64,000 nt of DNA from JABCZH01 sp963803775 (GTDB lineage: Bacteria; Acidobacteriota; Terriglobia; Terriglobales; Acidobacteriaceae): positions 248,001 to 312,000 of the forward strand of contig CAWDNS010000003.1 of assembly GCA_963803775.1 (NCBI GenBank), written 5' to 3'. Under the pieces are notes generated by a model. That model ran no database searches. It saw only the letters and a program-made list of their open reading frames with translations, and was not told the origin of the DNA. This document shows, in pieces, positions 8,658 to 19,557 of the stretch (its first letter is position 1; the number at the start of each line of letters is the position of its first letter). A program made the translations under genes and the position numbers.

Positions 8658-11216
8658 TCACCGCACCACGATGTTAACCAGCTTGCCGGGAACGACGATC
8701 TTTTTTACGATTTGCTTCCCGGCGATCAGGGACTTGATCTTTGCATCAGCCAAGGCAGCCTCGCGAATGATGTCTTCCGAGGAACCAGCGGGCACGACCA
8801 CAACGCTTCGCAGCTTGCCGTTGACCTGCACTGGGATTTCAATCTCATCTTCTTTCGCCAGTGCCGGATCATACTTCGGCCAGGGCGCTTTGAGCAGACT
8901 TTCCTTCTCGCCCAGCGTCTCCCATAGTTCGTGCGCGAGGTAAGGGGCGAAGGGGGCAAGCAAAAGAACAAGATCATGCTGGACATCCGCGAGCAGCGAC
9001 TTGGGCAGGGCTTCAGCAACATAAAGATCGTTCACCAATTCCATGATGGCGGCGATGGAGGTATTGAAGTGCCAGCGCCCCTGGAAGTCGTCGCTAACGC
9101 GCTTAATGGTCTGATGAAGTTTGCGCTGGATGTCCCGCGCCGCTGGCGATAGAGAAGTTGCTTGCAATGTCTGAGACGCAGCCAGCTGCGTCTCTACAGA
9201 AGCATTTTTTGCGACGTACCGGTAGATTCTCCCCAAAGCACGTCGGATGCCTTCGACGCCCTCATCCTGCCAATCGAGTTCCCGGTCTGGCGCCGTGGCA
9301 AAGAGCGTGTACATGCGAGTGCTGTCGGCACCATAGCGAGTCACCATTTCGTCTGGCGACACTACATTGCCCAGGCTCTTCGACATTTTCGCGCCATTCT
9401 TAATAATCATGCCCTGAGTGAACAGGCGTTCGGCAGGCTCGTCGTTCGTGACCATGCCCATGTCGCGCATGAACTTGGTCCAGAAGCGCGAATAAATAAG
9501 GTGCAGAATCGCGTGTTCCACTCCGCCGATGTACTGGTCAATGGGAAACCAGTAGCTGGCCTTCTTTGCATCAAACGGGGCGTGCTGATTGTGCGGATCG
9601 GTGTAGCGATAGAAGTACCAGGACGAGTCGACGAATGTGTCCATGGTATCGGTTTCGCGGCGTGCTGGACCGCCACACTTGGGGCAGATGGCGTTGACGA
9701 ATTCCGGCACCCGGCCCAGCGGCGAACCACCCGTAAGCGTGATGTCCACGTTCTCGGGCAACACGACCGGCAAATCTTTTTCCGGAACGGCGACGATCCC
9801 ATCCTTCTCGCAATAAAGCATGGGGATGGGTGTGCCCCAGTAGCGCTGGCGCGAGATGCCCCAATCCTTCAGACGGTAGGTGACCGTTGCCTTGCCAAAG
9901 CCGTGCTGCTCGGCATAAGCGGACATTTGTGCGATGGCATCCTGACAGGTAAGCCCGCTGAATTGCCCGGAGTTCACCAGCGATCCTTTCATATCTGTAA
10001 ATGGCGGAACCGGTTCCGCGACGGTTTCGTCGGGATCGTCGGGGTTGGGCACGATGACAAGCCTGACTCCAAGGGCGTATTTCCGCGCGAATTCGTAGTC
10101 GCGTTCATCATGCGCCGGGACGCTCATGATCGCGCCGGTGCCGTAATCCATCACGATGTAATTGGCGACCCAGATGGGAAGTCTCTCGCCGTTGTAGGGA
10201 TTCACGGCAGAGTGATGGATGTTTATTCCGTGCTTTTCGATGGCGCCGATGTCGCCGGTTTCCTTGGCTTTGCGCTGCTCGGCAATCAGATGTTCCACCT
10301 GCGTCCGCAGGGGATCGTTGAACTTGGCCATCCGCGTCACCAGCGGATGCTCCGGCGCAAGCTGAATGGAAGTCGCACCGAAAATCGTATCTACGCGGGT
10401 AGTGAAGACGGTGATGGTGTTTTCGGGAGAATCGGCAGCGCCATCGAGCTTGAAATCCACCAGCGTGCCTGCACTGCGGCCGATCCAGTTGCGCTGCATG
10501 GTGCGCACTTTTTCCGGCCAGCCATCGAGTTTGTCGAGGCCGTCGAGCAATTCTTCGGAATACTTGGTGGTACGCAGAAACCACTGCTCCAGCTCACGCT
10601 GCTCAACGAGTGTAGCTTCGTGACGCCAGCAGCAACCGCCCACCACTTGCTCGTTCGCCAGGACGGTCGCGCACTTTGGGCACCAATTCACTTTGCTTTT
10701 CTTGCGATAGGCGAGGCCCTTTTCGTACAGCTTCAAAAAGAACCACTGGTTCCAGCGGTAGTATTCCGGCAGGCAGGTGGTGACTTCACGCGACCAGTCG
10801 TAGGCAAAGCCCAGACGTTTCATCTGCGCCTTCATATTGGCGATGTTGCGGAGGGTCCACTCGCGGGGCGGCGTGTTATTGGCAATGGCCGCGTTCTCCG
10901 CGGGAAGTCCGAACGAATCCCAGCCCATGGGATGCAACACGTTGTAGCCATTCATCCACATGTAACGGGCCAGCGCATCGCCGATCGAATAATTGCGTAC
11001 GTGGCCCATGTGCAGCGCGCCAGAAGGATAGGGCAGCATTTCCAACGCATAATATTTCGGCTTGGCGGAGCCGGGCTCGGCGGCATAGAGGGATCCGTCC
11101 TGGGGCCAGCGCTCGAACCATTTGCTCTCAATGCGCTGGGCATCGTAGCGGTCGTCGGCCCGTGCTTCGTCGGCTCGCACTTCGTGATCAGCGGACGTAG
11201 TTTCTTCCTGCGGCAT
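8658..11216 (-). CDS. leuS: Leucine--tRNA ligase
   Basis: LeuRS charges tRNA-Leu. The 852-residue product has the class I signature HMGH at 69-72 (PYPSGALHMGHVRNYS). A zinc-type insertion contains CPKCATVLANEQV, followed by the CP1 editing domain (about 230-430, with TTRVDTIFGAT and AHDERD). KMSKS lies at about 610 (GAKMSKSLGNVVSP), and the C-terminal anticodon-binding and LeuS C-terminal domains end the protein. Length matches bacterial LeuRS. The start at 11216 gives an acidic 25-residue extension before DAQRIESKWFERW. No clear Shine-Dalgarno precedes it, so the exact start is less sure. A long open frame on the opposite strand is a shadow. Confidence 0.97.
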   Translation of the reverse strand: MPQEETTSADHEVRADEARADDRYDAQRIESKWFERWPQDGSLYAAEPGSAKPKYYALEMLPYPSGALHMGHVRNYSIGDALARYMWMNGYNVLHPMGWDSFGLPAENAAIANNTPPREWTLRNIANMKAQMKRLGFAYDWSREVTTCLPEYYRWNQWFFLKLYEKGLAYRKKSKVNWCPKCATVLANEQVVGGCCWRHEATLVEQRELEQWFLRTTKYSEELLDGLDKLDGWPEKVRTMQRNWIGRSAGTLVDFKLDGAADSPENTITVFTTRVDTIFGATSIQLAPEHPLVTRMAKFNDPLRTQVEHLIAEQRKAKETGDIGAIEKHGINIHHSAVNPYNGERLPIWVANYIVMDYGTGAIMSVPAHDERDYEFARKYALGVRLVIVPNPDDPDETVAEPVPPFTDMKGSLVNSGQFSGLTCQDAIAQMSAYAEQHGFGKATVTYRLKDWGISRQRYWGTPIPMLYCEKDGIVAVPEKDLPVVLPENVDITLTGGSPLGRVPEFVNAICPKCGGPARRETDTMDTFVDSSWYFYRYTDPHNQHAPFDAKKASYWFPIDQYIGGVEHAILHLIYSRFWTKFMRDMGMVTNDEPAERLFTQGMIIKNGAKMSKSLGNVVSPDEMVTRYGADSTRMYTLFATAPDRELDWQDEGVEGIRRALGRIYRYVAKNASVETQLAASQTLQATSLSPAARDIQRKLHQTIKRVSDDFQGRWHFNTSIAAIMELVNDLYVAEALPKSLLADVQHDLVLLLAPFAPYLAHELWETLGEKESLLKAPWPKYDPALAKEDEIEIPVQVNGKLRSVVVVPAGSSEDIIREAALADAKIKSLIAGKQIVKKIVVPGKLVNIVVR

Positions 11217-11361
11217 AGATAAAGGAAATCAGCGCTGGTTAAACTTTAGATTTTACAACGAAGGCCGGTGCAACGGGCCACGCGGATTCGAATACGGTGA
11301 TTGTCAGCGATATACATCCTCGCAACGGCTAGCCGCTCCGCAGGTTCTCCGTTCCCGTCGT

Positions 11362-12294
11362 CTAAGGAACTTCATCTTCTACCAGCATCTTCAGTGTCGC
11401 GACATTTCTACGATCATCTCCTGGCCGGTCGATTGGCGTCTCGGCGATAAATGCCGCATGCGCCAAACGCGGATCGTTCAACAACCGCCGAAATGGGTCG
11501 AGGCCGATGCTTCCTTTCCCGATTTGCTGATGGCGGTCCAGCTTCGACCCACGTTCTGCCTTGGCGTCATTGCAATGCCACACGCGAACATTTTTCAAGC
11601 CAACGGTTTCGTCGAGATGTTGCAGCGTGGCCTGCAAACCGGATTCACTCACAATGTCATACCCTGCGACGTGGGTATGACAAGTGTCTATACAAGCGGC
11701 GATGGGAACTATGTCCTGCAGTCGGGCGAGCACTTCGGCGACCTGTTCGAAACTTCCTCCCAGCGAATATTCTGCTCCGGCTGTATTTTCGATCAAGATG
11801 GTCAGGTTCCCTTTGGCTAGATCCAGCCCCTGGGTTGCAGCCGCAATCGCAGCCGCGGTCTGAAGCAACCCAGCTTCACGATCTCCTCCGCGAAACGATC
11901 CGGGATGCAGAACCAAATATTCAGCGCAAAGCTGCAAGGCGCGTTCAATTTCGCCGCGAAAGGCCGCAATCGACTTTTTCAAAAATGCCGGTGTGGTGCT
12001 CGCCAGATTCACCAGGTAGTTGGTGTGGATGACCAGTGGCTTCAGATCATACTTCGAACGCAAACGAGTCATCTCCGCGCATTGTGGGTGACTCAATTCA
12101 TACGGCGCCCATTGCCGCGGACTGGAGGAGAAAATCTGGAATGCATTGCATCTCAGGCGATAAGCACGCTCCGCCGCGTTATGTATGCCGCCCGCGCTTG
12201 AAGTATGAATGCCGATGCGGCGGGCTGTGAGACGAGGCGGTCGCTTAGAAGAATGCTTGAGAATATCCTGTTCCCGGGCCATCGAAAAAGGCAT
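11362..12294 (-). CDS. nfo: Endonuclease IV (AP endonuclease)
   Basis: Nfo cuts DNA 5' to abasic sites in base excision repair, using three zinc ions. The expected metal ligands are all visible along this 310-residue product: LVLHPGSF (His), ILIENTAG (Glu), CIDTCHTHVAGYD (Asp and His), VWHCNDAKAERGSKLDRH (His, Asp, His) and FIAETP (Glu). The open frame reaches 12405 but would overlap the OmpA-like gene and its terminator. The ATG at 12294 lies just after the terminator tail, and ATG 12282 is an alternative. The N-terminal 25 residues before RIGIHTS are longer and more basic than in Escherichia coli Nfo. Confidence 0.92.
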   Translation of the reverse strand: MPFSMAREQDILKHSSKRPPRLTARRIGIHTSSAGGIHNAAERAYRLRCNAFQIFSSSPRQWAPYELSHPQCAEMTRLRSKYDLKPLVIHTNYLVNLASTTPAFLKKSIAAFRGEIERALQLCAEYLVLHPGSFRGGDREAGLLQTAAAIAAATQGLDLAKGNLTILIENTAGAEYSLGGSFEQVAEVLARLQDIVPIAACIDTCHTHVAGYDIVSESGLQATLQHLDETVGLKNVRVWHCNDAKAERGSKLDRHQQIGKGSIGLDPFRRLLNDPRLAHAAFIAETPIDRPGDDRRNVATLKMLVEDEVP

Positions 12295-12296
12295 TG

Positions 12297-12335
12297 GAAA
12301 ATTATAAAGGCGGGACGCAGCCTGCACGTCCCGCC
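12297..12335 (-). terminator. Rho-independent terminator after the OmpA-like gene
   Basis: GGCGGGACG (12335-12327 on the minus strand) pairs perfectly with CGTCCCGCC (12317-12309) around a nine-base loop. TTTATAATTTT follows on the minus strand. It ends the OmpA-like transcript. The TATAAT inside the tail lies only seven bases before the nfo ATG, so it could also act as a -10 element; this is speculative. Confidence 0.82.
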
Positions 12336-12362
12336 CGCTTAGACCTCTCTTTGACGATCGCG

Positions 12363-12914
12363 CTAACGCGACGCTAATTGCGCCAGCTCCGGCATCGGTT
12401 CCCACGGCTCCATATGGCTACGACGATTCTGGCTCCAGCAACTCTCGTCTGCCTCTCCGCAAGTCGGGTAGAGCTTGCCCCATCCGGTGAAGAACACAAT
12501 ACGATCGGCGGGCACGCCCAGCTTTACTAATGCGTCCTTGGTCGCAATGGCACGGCGGTCGGACAGGTCGACGTTGTAAACGATATCACCGCGTTCGTCT
12601 GCGTCACCCTCAATGGTGATCAGAACCTCGGGGTGTGCCTTAAGCCATTCGGCATCAGCCGCCAAAGTTCTGCGCTGATCCATGCGGAGATCGGACCGGT
12701 CGAAATCGAAGTAGACATCCTTTACCTCTTGCTGGAATTGTTGTTCCTCGGATTTAGGCAAGTCGGTTGCAAGGGGAACATTGACATCGTTCACCGGACG
12801 GCCGGCGTAATCTTTGCCCTGGCTCTGCTGTGGGACTGCGGCCAAGGTGTCCTCTTGAGCGAAACACAGGGTGCTCAAAACAATAATGGCGAAGGCTAAG
12901 AGTGTGCGGCGCAT
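12363..12914 (-). CDS. OmpA/Pal-like peptidoglycan-binding protein
   Basis: The 183-residue product has an N-terminal signal peptide (MRRTLLAFAIIVLSTLCFAQ). The single Cys there does not sit in a standard lipobox, so cleavage by signal peptidase I after CFA is more likely than lipidation. Residues about 65-160 form an OmpA C-terminal domain: YFDFDRSDLR, ITIEGDADERGDIVYNVDLS, then DRRA. This is the fold that binds peptidoglycan diaminopimelate. The start at 12914 is chosen because GGAGG lies six bases upstream and the signal peptide begins there; a longer frame reaches 12947. It is a single-gene unit with its own terminator and probably helps tether the outer envelope to the cell wall. Confidence 0.88.
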   Translation of the reverse strand: MRRTLLAFAIIVLSTLCFAQEDTLAAVPQQSQGKDYAGRPVNDVNVPLATDLPKSEEQQFQQEVKDVYFDFDRSDLRMDQRRTLAADAEWLKAHPEVLITIEGDADERGDIVYNVDLSDRRAIATKDALVKLGVPADRIVFFTGWGKLYPTCGEADESCWSQNRRSHMEPWEPMPELAQLASR

Positions 12915-13092
12915 TTGATCCTCCAAATTTTCAGTTTTAATTATCAATACGTGATCGGAGTCGCAAATCGGGCTAATACTGTAATTTACGGCGGCAAACC
13001 GTTTACGGCACTAAAGACCGTTTCTGCGCGGCCGTATTTGCCGCAATCCGTTAACAAACGATAGACTTAGATGGTCTGAGATAAGGATTCCC

Positions 13093-14157
13093 ATGCTAGT
13101 CGTCATGCAGGCGCACGCCACCGAAGAGCAGGTGCGCGCGGTTTGCCAGAAAATCGAGTCGCTAGGCTACCGCGCCCACTCCATTCCGGGCGCGGAACGG
13201 ACAGCCATTGGGATCACTGGTAACCAAGGCGAGGTCCAGGCCGGGACGCTTGAAGAGTTATCAGGCGTGCAGGAAGTCATCCGCGTCACCAAGCCTTACA
13301 AGCTGGTCAGCCGCGACATTAAAGAAGACAACACCGTCGTCCGCTTTGCGGGCACTGACGCCACGATCGGTGGCACGGCGCTGGCGGTGATTGCCGGGCC
13401 CTGCGCCATCGAGAGTCGTGAGCAGGCGTTCGCAGTTGCGGAACGCGTGCATCGCGCGGGCGCGCAGTTCTTTCGTGGAGGCGCTTACAAACCCCGGACT
13501 TCTCCTTATTCGTTTCAAGGACTCGGCGAAGAAGGTCTGCGGATCATGGCGGAGGTCCGCGACCAGTTCGGCATGAGGATCGTCACCGAGGCCATCGATA
13601 ACGAATCACTGGAATTGGTGGAGGAGTACGCCGACGTCATCCAGATTGGCGCTCGCAACATGCAGAACTTCTCACTACTGAAGCGTGCCGGACGCGCCCG
13701 CAAGCCGGTACTAATCAAGCGCGGCCTGGCGGCAACACTTGAGGAATTTCTGATGGCGGCCGAATACGTGATGAGCGAGGGCAACTACAATGTGATCCTG
13801 TGCGAGCGTGGCGTGCGAACTTTCGCCGATCACACCCGCAACACTCTCGACTTGAGCGTGGTCCCGGCGGTGCAGCGCTTGAGCCATTTGCCAATCGTGG
13901 TTGATCCCAGCCATGGCACCGGCAAACGAAATAAAGTAACGCCGCTTTCGCGTGCCTCGGTGGCCGTGGGCGCCGACGGCCTGATCGTAGAAGTCCACAA
14001 TGAGCCGGACAAAGCGCTTTCTGACGGCATGCAGTCGCTCTATCCCGACCAGTTCGATGAGTTGATGGCGCAGGTGAGGCAGATCGCGCCGGTGGTGGGG
14101 AGAACGGTGGCAGGGATAGGGGCTCGCGTCCCACTGGCAGGCCTCAGGGCCGAGTGA
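13093..14157 (+). CDS. aroF: 3-deoxy-7-phosphoheptulonate synthase (DAHP synthase)
   Basis: This enzyme joins phosphoenolpyruvate and erythrose 4-phosphate in the first step of the shikimate pathway. The 354-residue product belongs to the short type I-beta group. It has an N-terminal ferredoxin-like regulatory domain (about 1-75, starting MLVVMQAHATEEQV), then the TIM barrel with GPCAIES at 102-108, RGGAYKPRTSPYSFQG at 128-143 and DPSHGTGKR near 270. The N-terminal domain in this group mediates feedback control by aromatic amino acids. It is transcribed away from the OmpA-like gene; the 145-base gap between them should hold both promoters. No other aro genes are adjacent. Confidence 0.95.
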   Translation: MLVVMQAHATEEQVRAVCQKIESLGYRAHSIPGAERTAIGITGNQGEVQAGTLEELSGVQEVIRVTKPYKLVSRDIKEDNTVVRFAGTDATIGGTALAVIAGPCAIESREQAFAVAERVHRAGAQFFRGGAYKPRTSPYSFQGLGEEGLRIMAEVRDQFGMRIVTEAIDNESLELVEEYADVIQIGARNMQNFSLLKRAGRARKPVLIKRGLAATLEEFLMAAEYVMSEGNYNVILCERGVRTFADHTRNTLDLSVVPAVQRLSHLPIVVDPSHGTGKRNKVTPLSRASVAVGADGLIVEVHNEPDKALSDGMQSLYPDQFDELMAQVRQIAPVVGRTVAGIGARVPLAGLRAE

Positions 14158-14186
14158 ACTGCGGATAGTCCTGTTGTCACAGACCT

Positions 14187-14588
14187 ATGGAATGGCGCTT
14201 ACGGAAGTTTGTGTCTCCGCTGCTGATAGTCTTAAGCGCCTTCCCATTGTTCGCCAAAAGCCCGAACACCGGAGCGATCTCCCAGATTGCCGGGGAGCAC
14301 TCCGCCAGTCAAGACTGCAACCGGGCGATTCCACAACCCTTGAACAAGCTAGCCCCGGACTTTTCCCGCGTCTCTCACAAAGGACCTTTGCATGGAACCG
14401 TCACACTTGGCCTTCGGATCGGTACCGACGGAAGTGTAAAGAAGGCGTGGATCGTTAGTGGCATCGGCAGGGAGGTTGGCAAAAGAGCAATTGACGCAGC
14501 ACTGGCCTCCAAATGGCTGCGGGCAACCAAGAACTGCAAGTCTATCGAAGCAACTCTGAATCTAGAAGTATCGCTCGACTTATACTAG
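14187..14588 (+). CDS. Secreted protein with TonB C-terminal-like domain
   Basis: The 133-residue product has a signal peptide (hydrophobic 8-22, LIVLSAFPLFA). Its C-terminal half reads GTVTLGLRIGTDGSVKKAWI, followed by AIDAALASKWL. This is the pattern of TonB C-terminal domains (energy-transducer family), which pass proton-motive energy to outer membrane receptors. There is no N-terminal anchor or proline-rich linker, so this is a free-standing secreted version. Such proteins are common in Acidobacteriota and their job is not established. Its 3' end overlaps the earliest possible start of the next gene, suggesting cotranscription. Confidence 0.72.
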   Translation: MEWRLRKFVSPLLIVLSAFPLFAKSPNTGAISQIAGEHSASQDCNRAIPQPLNKLAPDFSRVSHKGPLHGTVTLGLRIGTDGSVKKAWIVSGIGREVGKRAIDAALASKWLRATKNCKSIEATLNLEVSLDLY

Positions 14589-14614
14589 ACGTACTTTTCG
14601 GCTATTCTCGGAAT

Positions 14615-15775
14615 TTGCGAAAACTCCTCCTCATCATCGTGCTGCTGCCCATCCTCGGCGGCCTCGGCTGGTGGTACTTCCACGAGCGCCAACTCGCCGA
14701 TTACGGCCCCGCATATCGCGAGTATGCTTACGTCAGCAACGGCAAGAGCAACACGGTATCCGTCATCGATCTGCGAATCTTTGCGCTGGCCAAGACCATT
14801 CACGTGGGCAGCGAACCGACGGGAATCACCGCGAATCCCCAGAAGAATGAAATCTACGTGGTAAATACCCAATCGAACAACATCACCATCATCGACGCGG
14901 AAAAGAACGCGGTCGTTGCGGTCATCGGCGTTCATGGCAAACCTTATTTCATCGATGTCTCTGACGATGGCAAGCGCGGCTACGTGGCCAACTCGGGCTC
15001 GGCGAATGTTTCGGTGATCGACCTGGAGAAGCGCATGGTCGTTGGCAACATTCGGGTCGGCGCTGCGCCCGGTCTGGCGCGAGTTTCGCCTGACGGTTCC
15101 ATGGTGGTGGCCAGCAACCGCGGCGACAACACGGTTTCCGTCATCGACACGAAACGCCTTTCCGTCCGCAGTATCATTCCGATCTGCCAGCAGCCGGAAG
15201 ACATTGCCATCCTTCCCGATAGCAGCAAGGCGTTTGTGGCGTGCACGGGATCAGGACAAGTGGCTTCGATTGATTTGAAGAGTGACAAGCTGCTTGCTCT
15301 CCTCGATGTGGGGAAGACTCCTGTGCATCTCGCGCTCAAGCCTGACGGCGGCGAGATCATGGTGAGCAACTTCGATTCTGACAATATCTCCATCATCGAA
15401 ACCACTACCAATGAGGTCGGCGGCAGCTACTTAATTGGGACCCACCCAGCCCACGGCGTGGTCAGCGCTGACAATTCTCGGCTCTACGTCAGCAACTTCG
15501 GATCAAACACGGTTGCGGTATATGACATCGACTCAGGAAAGATTGTGGCAATGCTTCCTGTGGGAAGCCATCCCGACGCGCTGGCACTTTCGCAGAGTCA
15601 GAATTATCTGCTGGTGGTGAATTCCGGTTCGGGCGATGTCACTGTGATCCAGAAGCGCACGCCGAAAAAGAAGTTCGAGCCGGGCGAGTATTCACTGTTG
15701 ACAATGATTCCGGTGGGCATTCAGCCGAACAATATTGTGGTGAAGGCTTTTGTGATAAAAAAGGCGGCGAATTGA
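14615..15775 (+). CDS. YVTN-family beta-propeller protein, membrane-anchored
   Basis: The product (386 residues from the chosen TTG) has one N-terminal membrane helix (KLLLIIVLLPILGGLGWWYF). About eight 40-42-residue repeats follow, each of the form YVxNxxSNxVSVID ... VGxxPxxIAxxPDG, which build a YVTN beta-propeller. Such propellers are extracytoplasmic scaffolds with roles from surface layers to binding proteins; no catalytic motif is present. The open frame extends upstream to 14513 inside the previous gene, but that segment is not hydrophobic or family-like. The TTG at 14615 is therefore preferred, with modest confidence. It ends with a basic tail (KKAAN). Confidence 0.82.
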   Translation: MRKLLLIIVLLPILGGLGWWYFHERQLADYGPAYREYAYVSNGKSNTVSVIDLRIFALAKTIHVGSEPTGITANPQKNEIYVVNTQSNNITIIDAEKNAVVAVIGVHGKPYFIDVSDDGKRGYVANSGSANVSVIDLEKRMVVGNIRVGAAPGLARVSPDGSMVVASNRGDNTVSVIDTKRLSVRSIIPICQQPEDIAILPDSSKAFVACTGSGQVASIDLKSDKLLALLDVGKTPVHLALKPDGGEIMVSNFDSDNISIIETTTNEVGGSYLIGTHPAHGVVSADNSRLYVSNFGSNTVAVYDIDSGKIVAMLPVGSHPDALALSQSQNYLLVVNSGSGDVTVIQKRTPKKKFEPGEYSLLTMIPVGIQPNNIVVKAFVIKKAAN

Positions 15776-15847
15776 ACCAAAACGAAGTAATGGGTTTAGC
15801 ATTGGCTACACCTTTGTGATGTGTAGTATGGGCCGAGAGGTTTCGTT

Positions 15848-16422
15848 ATGCTAGAACACGAGCCCTGGGCTGGACGAAAGTATCCAAATGGGCTCGACGG
15901 ACAAAAGATAGCAATCGTCGGATACTCGCATCATCACGAGCCTCGCCATCGTGACCGTGAAGACCTCACGATCAGAATGGTGGATCATGTGCTGAAAGGC
16001 AATAAGTGGCCCAACTCCTTCTTCCCGCCAATGGCAAGGTACTTCGCCATGGACAACTCTGTTTTATGGAGCAAAGTCCTGTTCTTCAACTTCCTGCCCA
16101 ACTGCGTTGGGGCAACCCGCCAAAGATACGGACGGGGAACAGACCATCAGATCGCTATTGGCAGAAATAGGTTTCTGCGGATCCTACGCGCCAAACGGCC
16201 TCACAAGGTGCTGGTTTTCACAAGGAAGTGGTGCGCCTTCCCCGAGACAGACGAAGAACGGGCAGGCAAAGATCTATTTCCGCTTGTCGGCTTTCCGAAC
16301 TTCGAGTGGGGCACGTATACCGTTGGCAATCACGCTGTGGCCACATTCTTTTTGCGGCATCCCCAGGGCGCCAGCGGCCACACCATGCGGCGAGCGGTCA
16401 AACTTATTCTAGCGAGGTCCGT

Positions 16423-16426
<4 letters not shown>
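15848..16426 (+). CDS. Orphan protein, possibly uracil-DNA glycosylase-like
   Basis: I cannot place this 192-residue protein with certainty. The order of motifs recalls the uracil-DNA glycosylase fold. There is an early strand with a turn (GQKIAIVGYSHHHEP, about 18-32) and a middle strand with aromatic residues (WSKVLFFNFLPNCVG, about 74-88). A further strand HKVLVFTRKWC at about 118-128 is followed by a late histidine segment FFLRHPQGASG. UDG-like proteins with unusual first motifs exist among DNA repair and phage-defence genes. It is rich in His, Arg and aromatic residues. The gene is flanked by the YVTN gene and, convergently, by secA, whose stop overlaps its last four bases. It has its own strand context and no operon partner. 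Confidence 0.6.
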
Positions 16427-19401
<2,975 letters not shown>

Positions 19402-19557
19402 TCAATTTTCCTCGCCAGGCACACTTCTACCACTATCTTTAGAAGCCTAGCATATTAGATGCCGACGAGGCAGGTAGGTCGCCGGAAGCTTGATCTTCCA
19501 GTTTGCGCTGAGTTCTCTGCGGTTCGAGGTATTTTCAAGTATATTTCCGGCTGACCC

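Noticed and set aside
9162..11222. A 686-codon open frame on the plus strand opposite leuS
   Set aside because: It lies fully antisense to a well-supported leuS, its sequence is rich in His and Arg without domain motifs, and long antisense frames are common in GC-rich genes.
15803..15824. Inverted repeat CTACAC ... GTGTAG before the orphan gene at 15848
   Set aside because: Six-base arms with no T-rich tail are too weak to call a terminator or operator.
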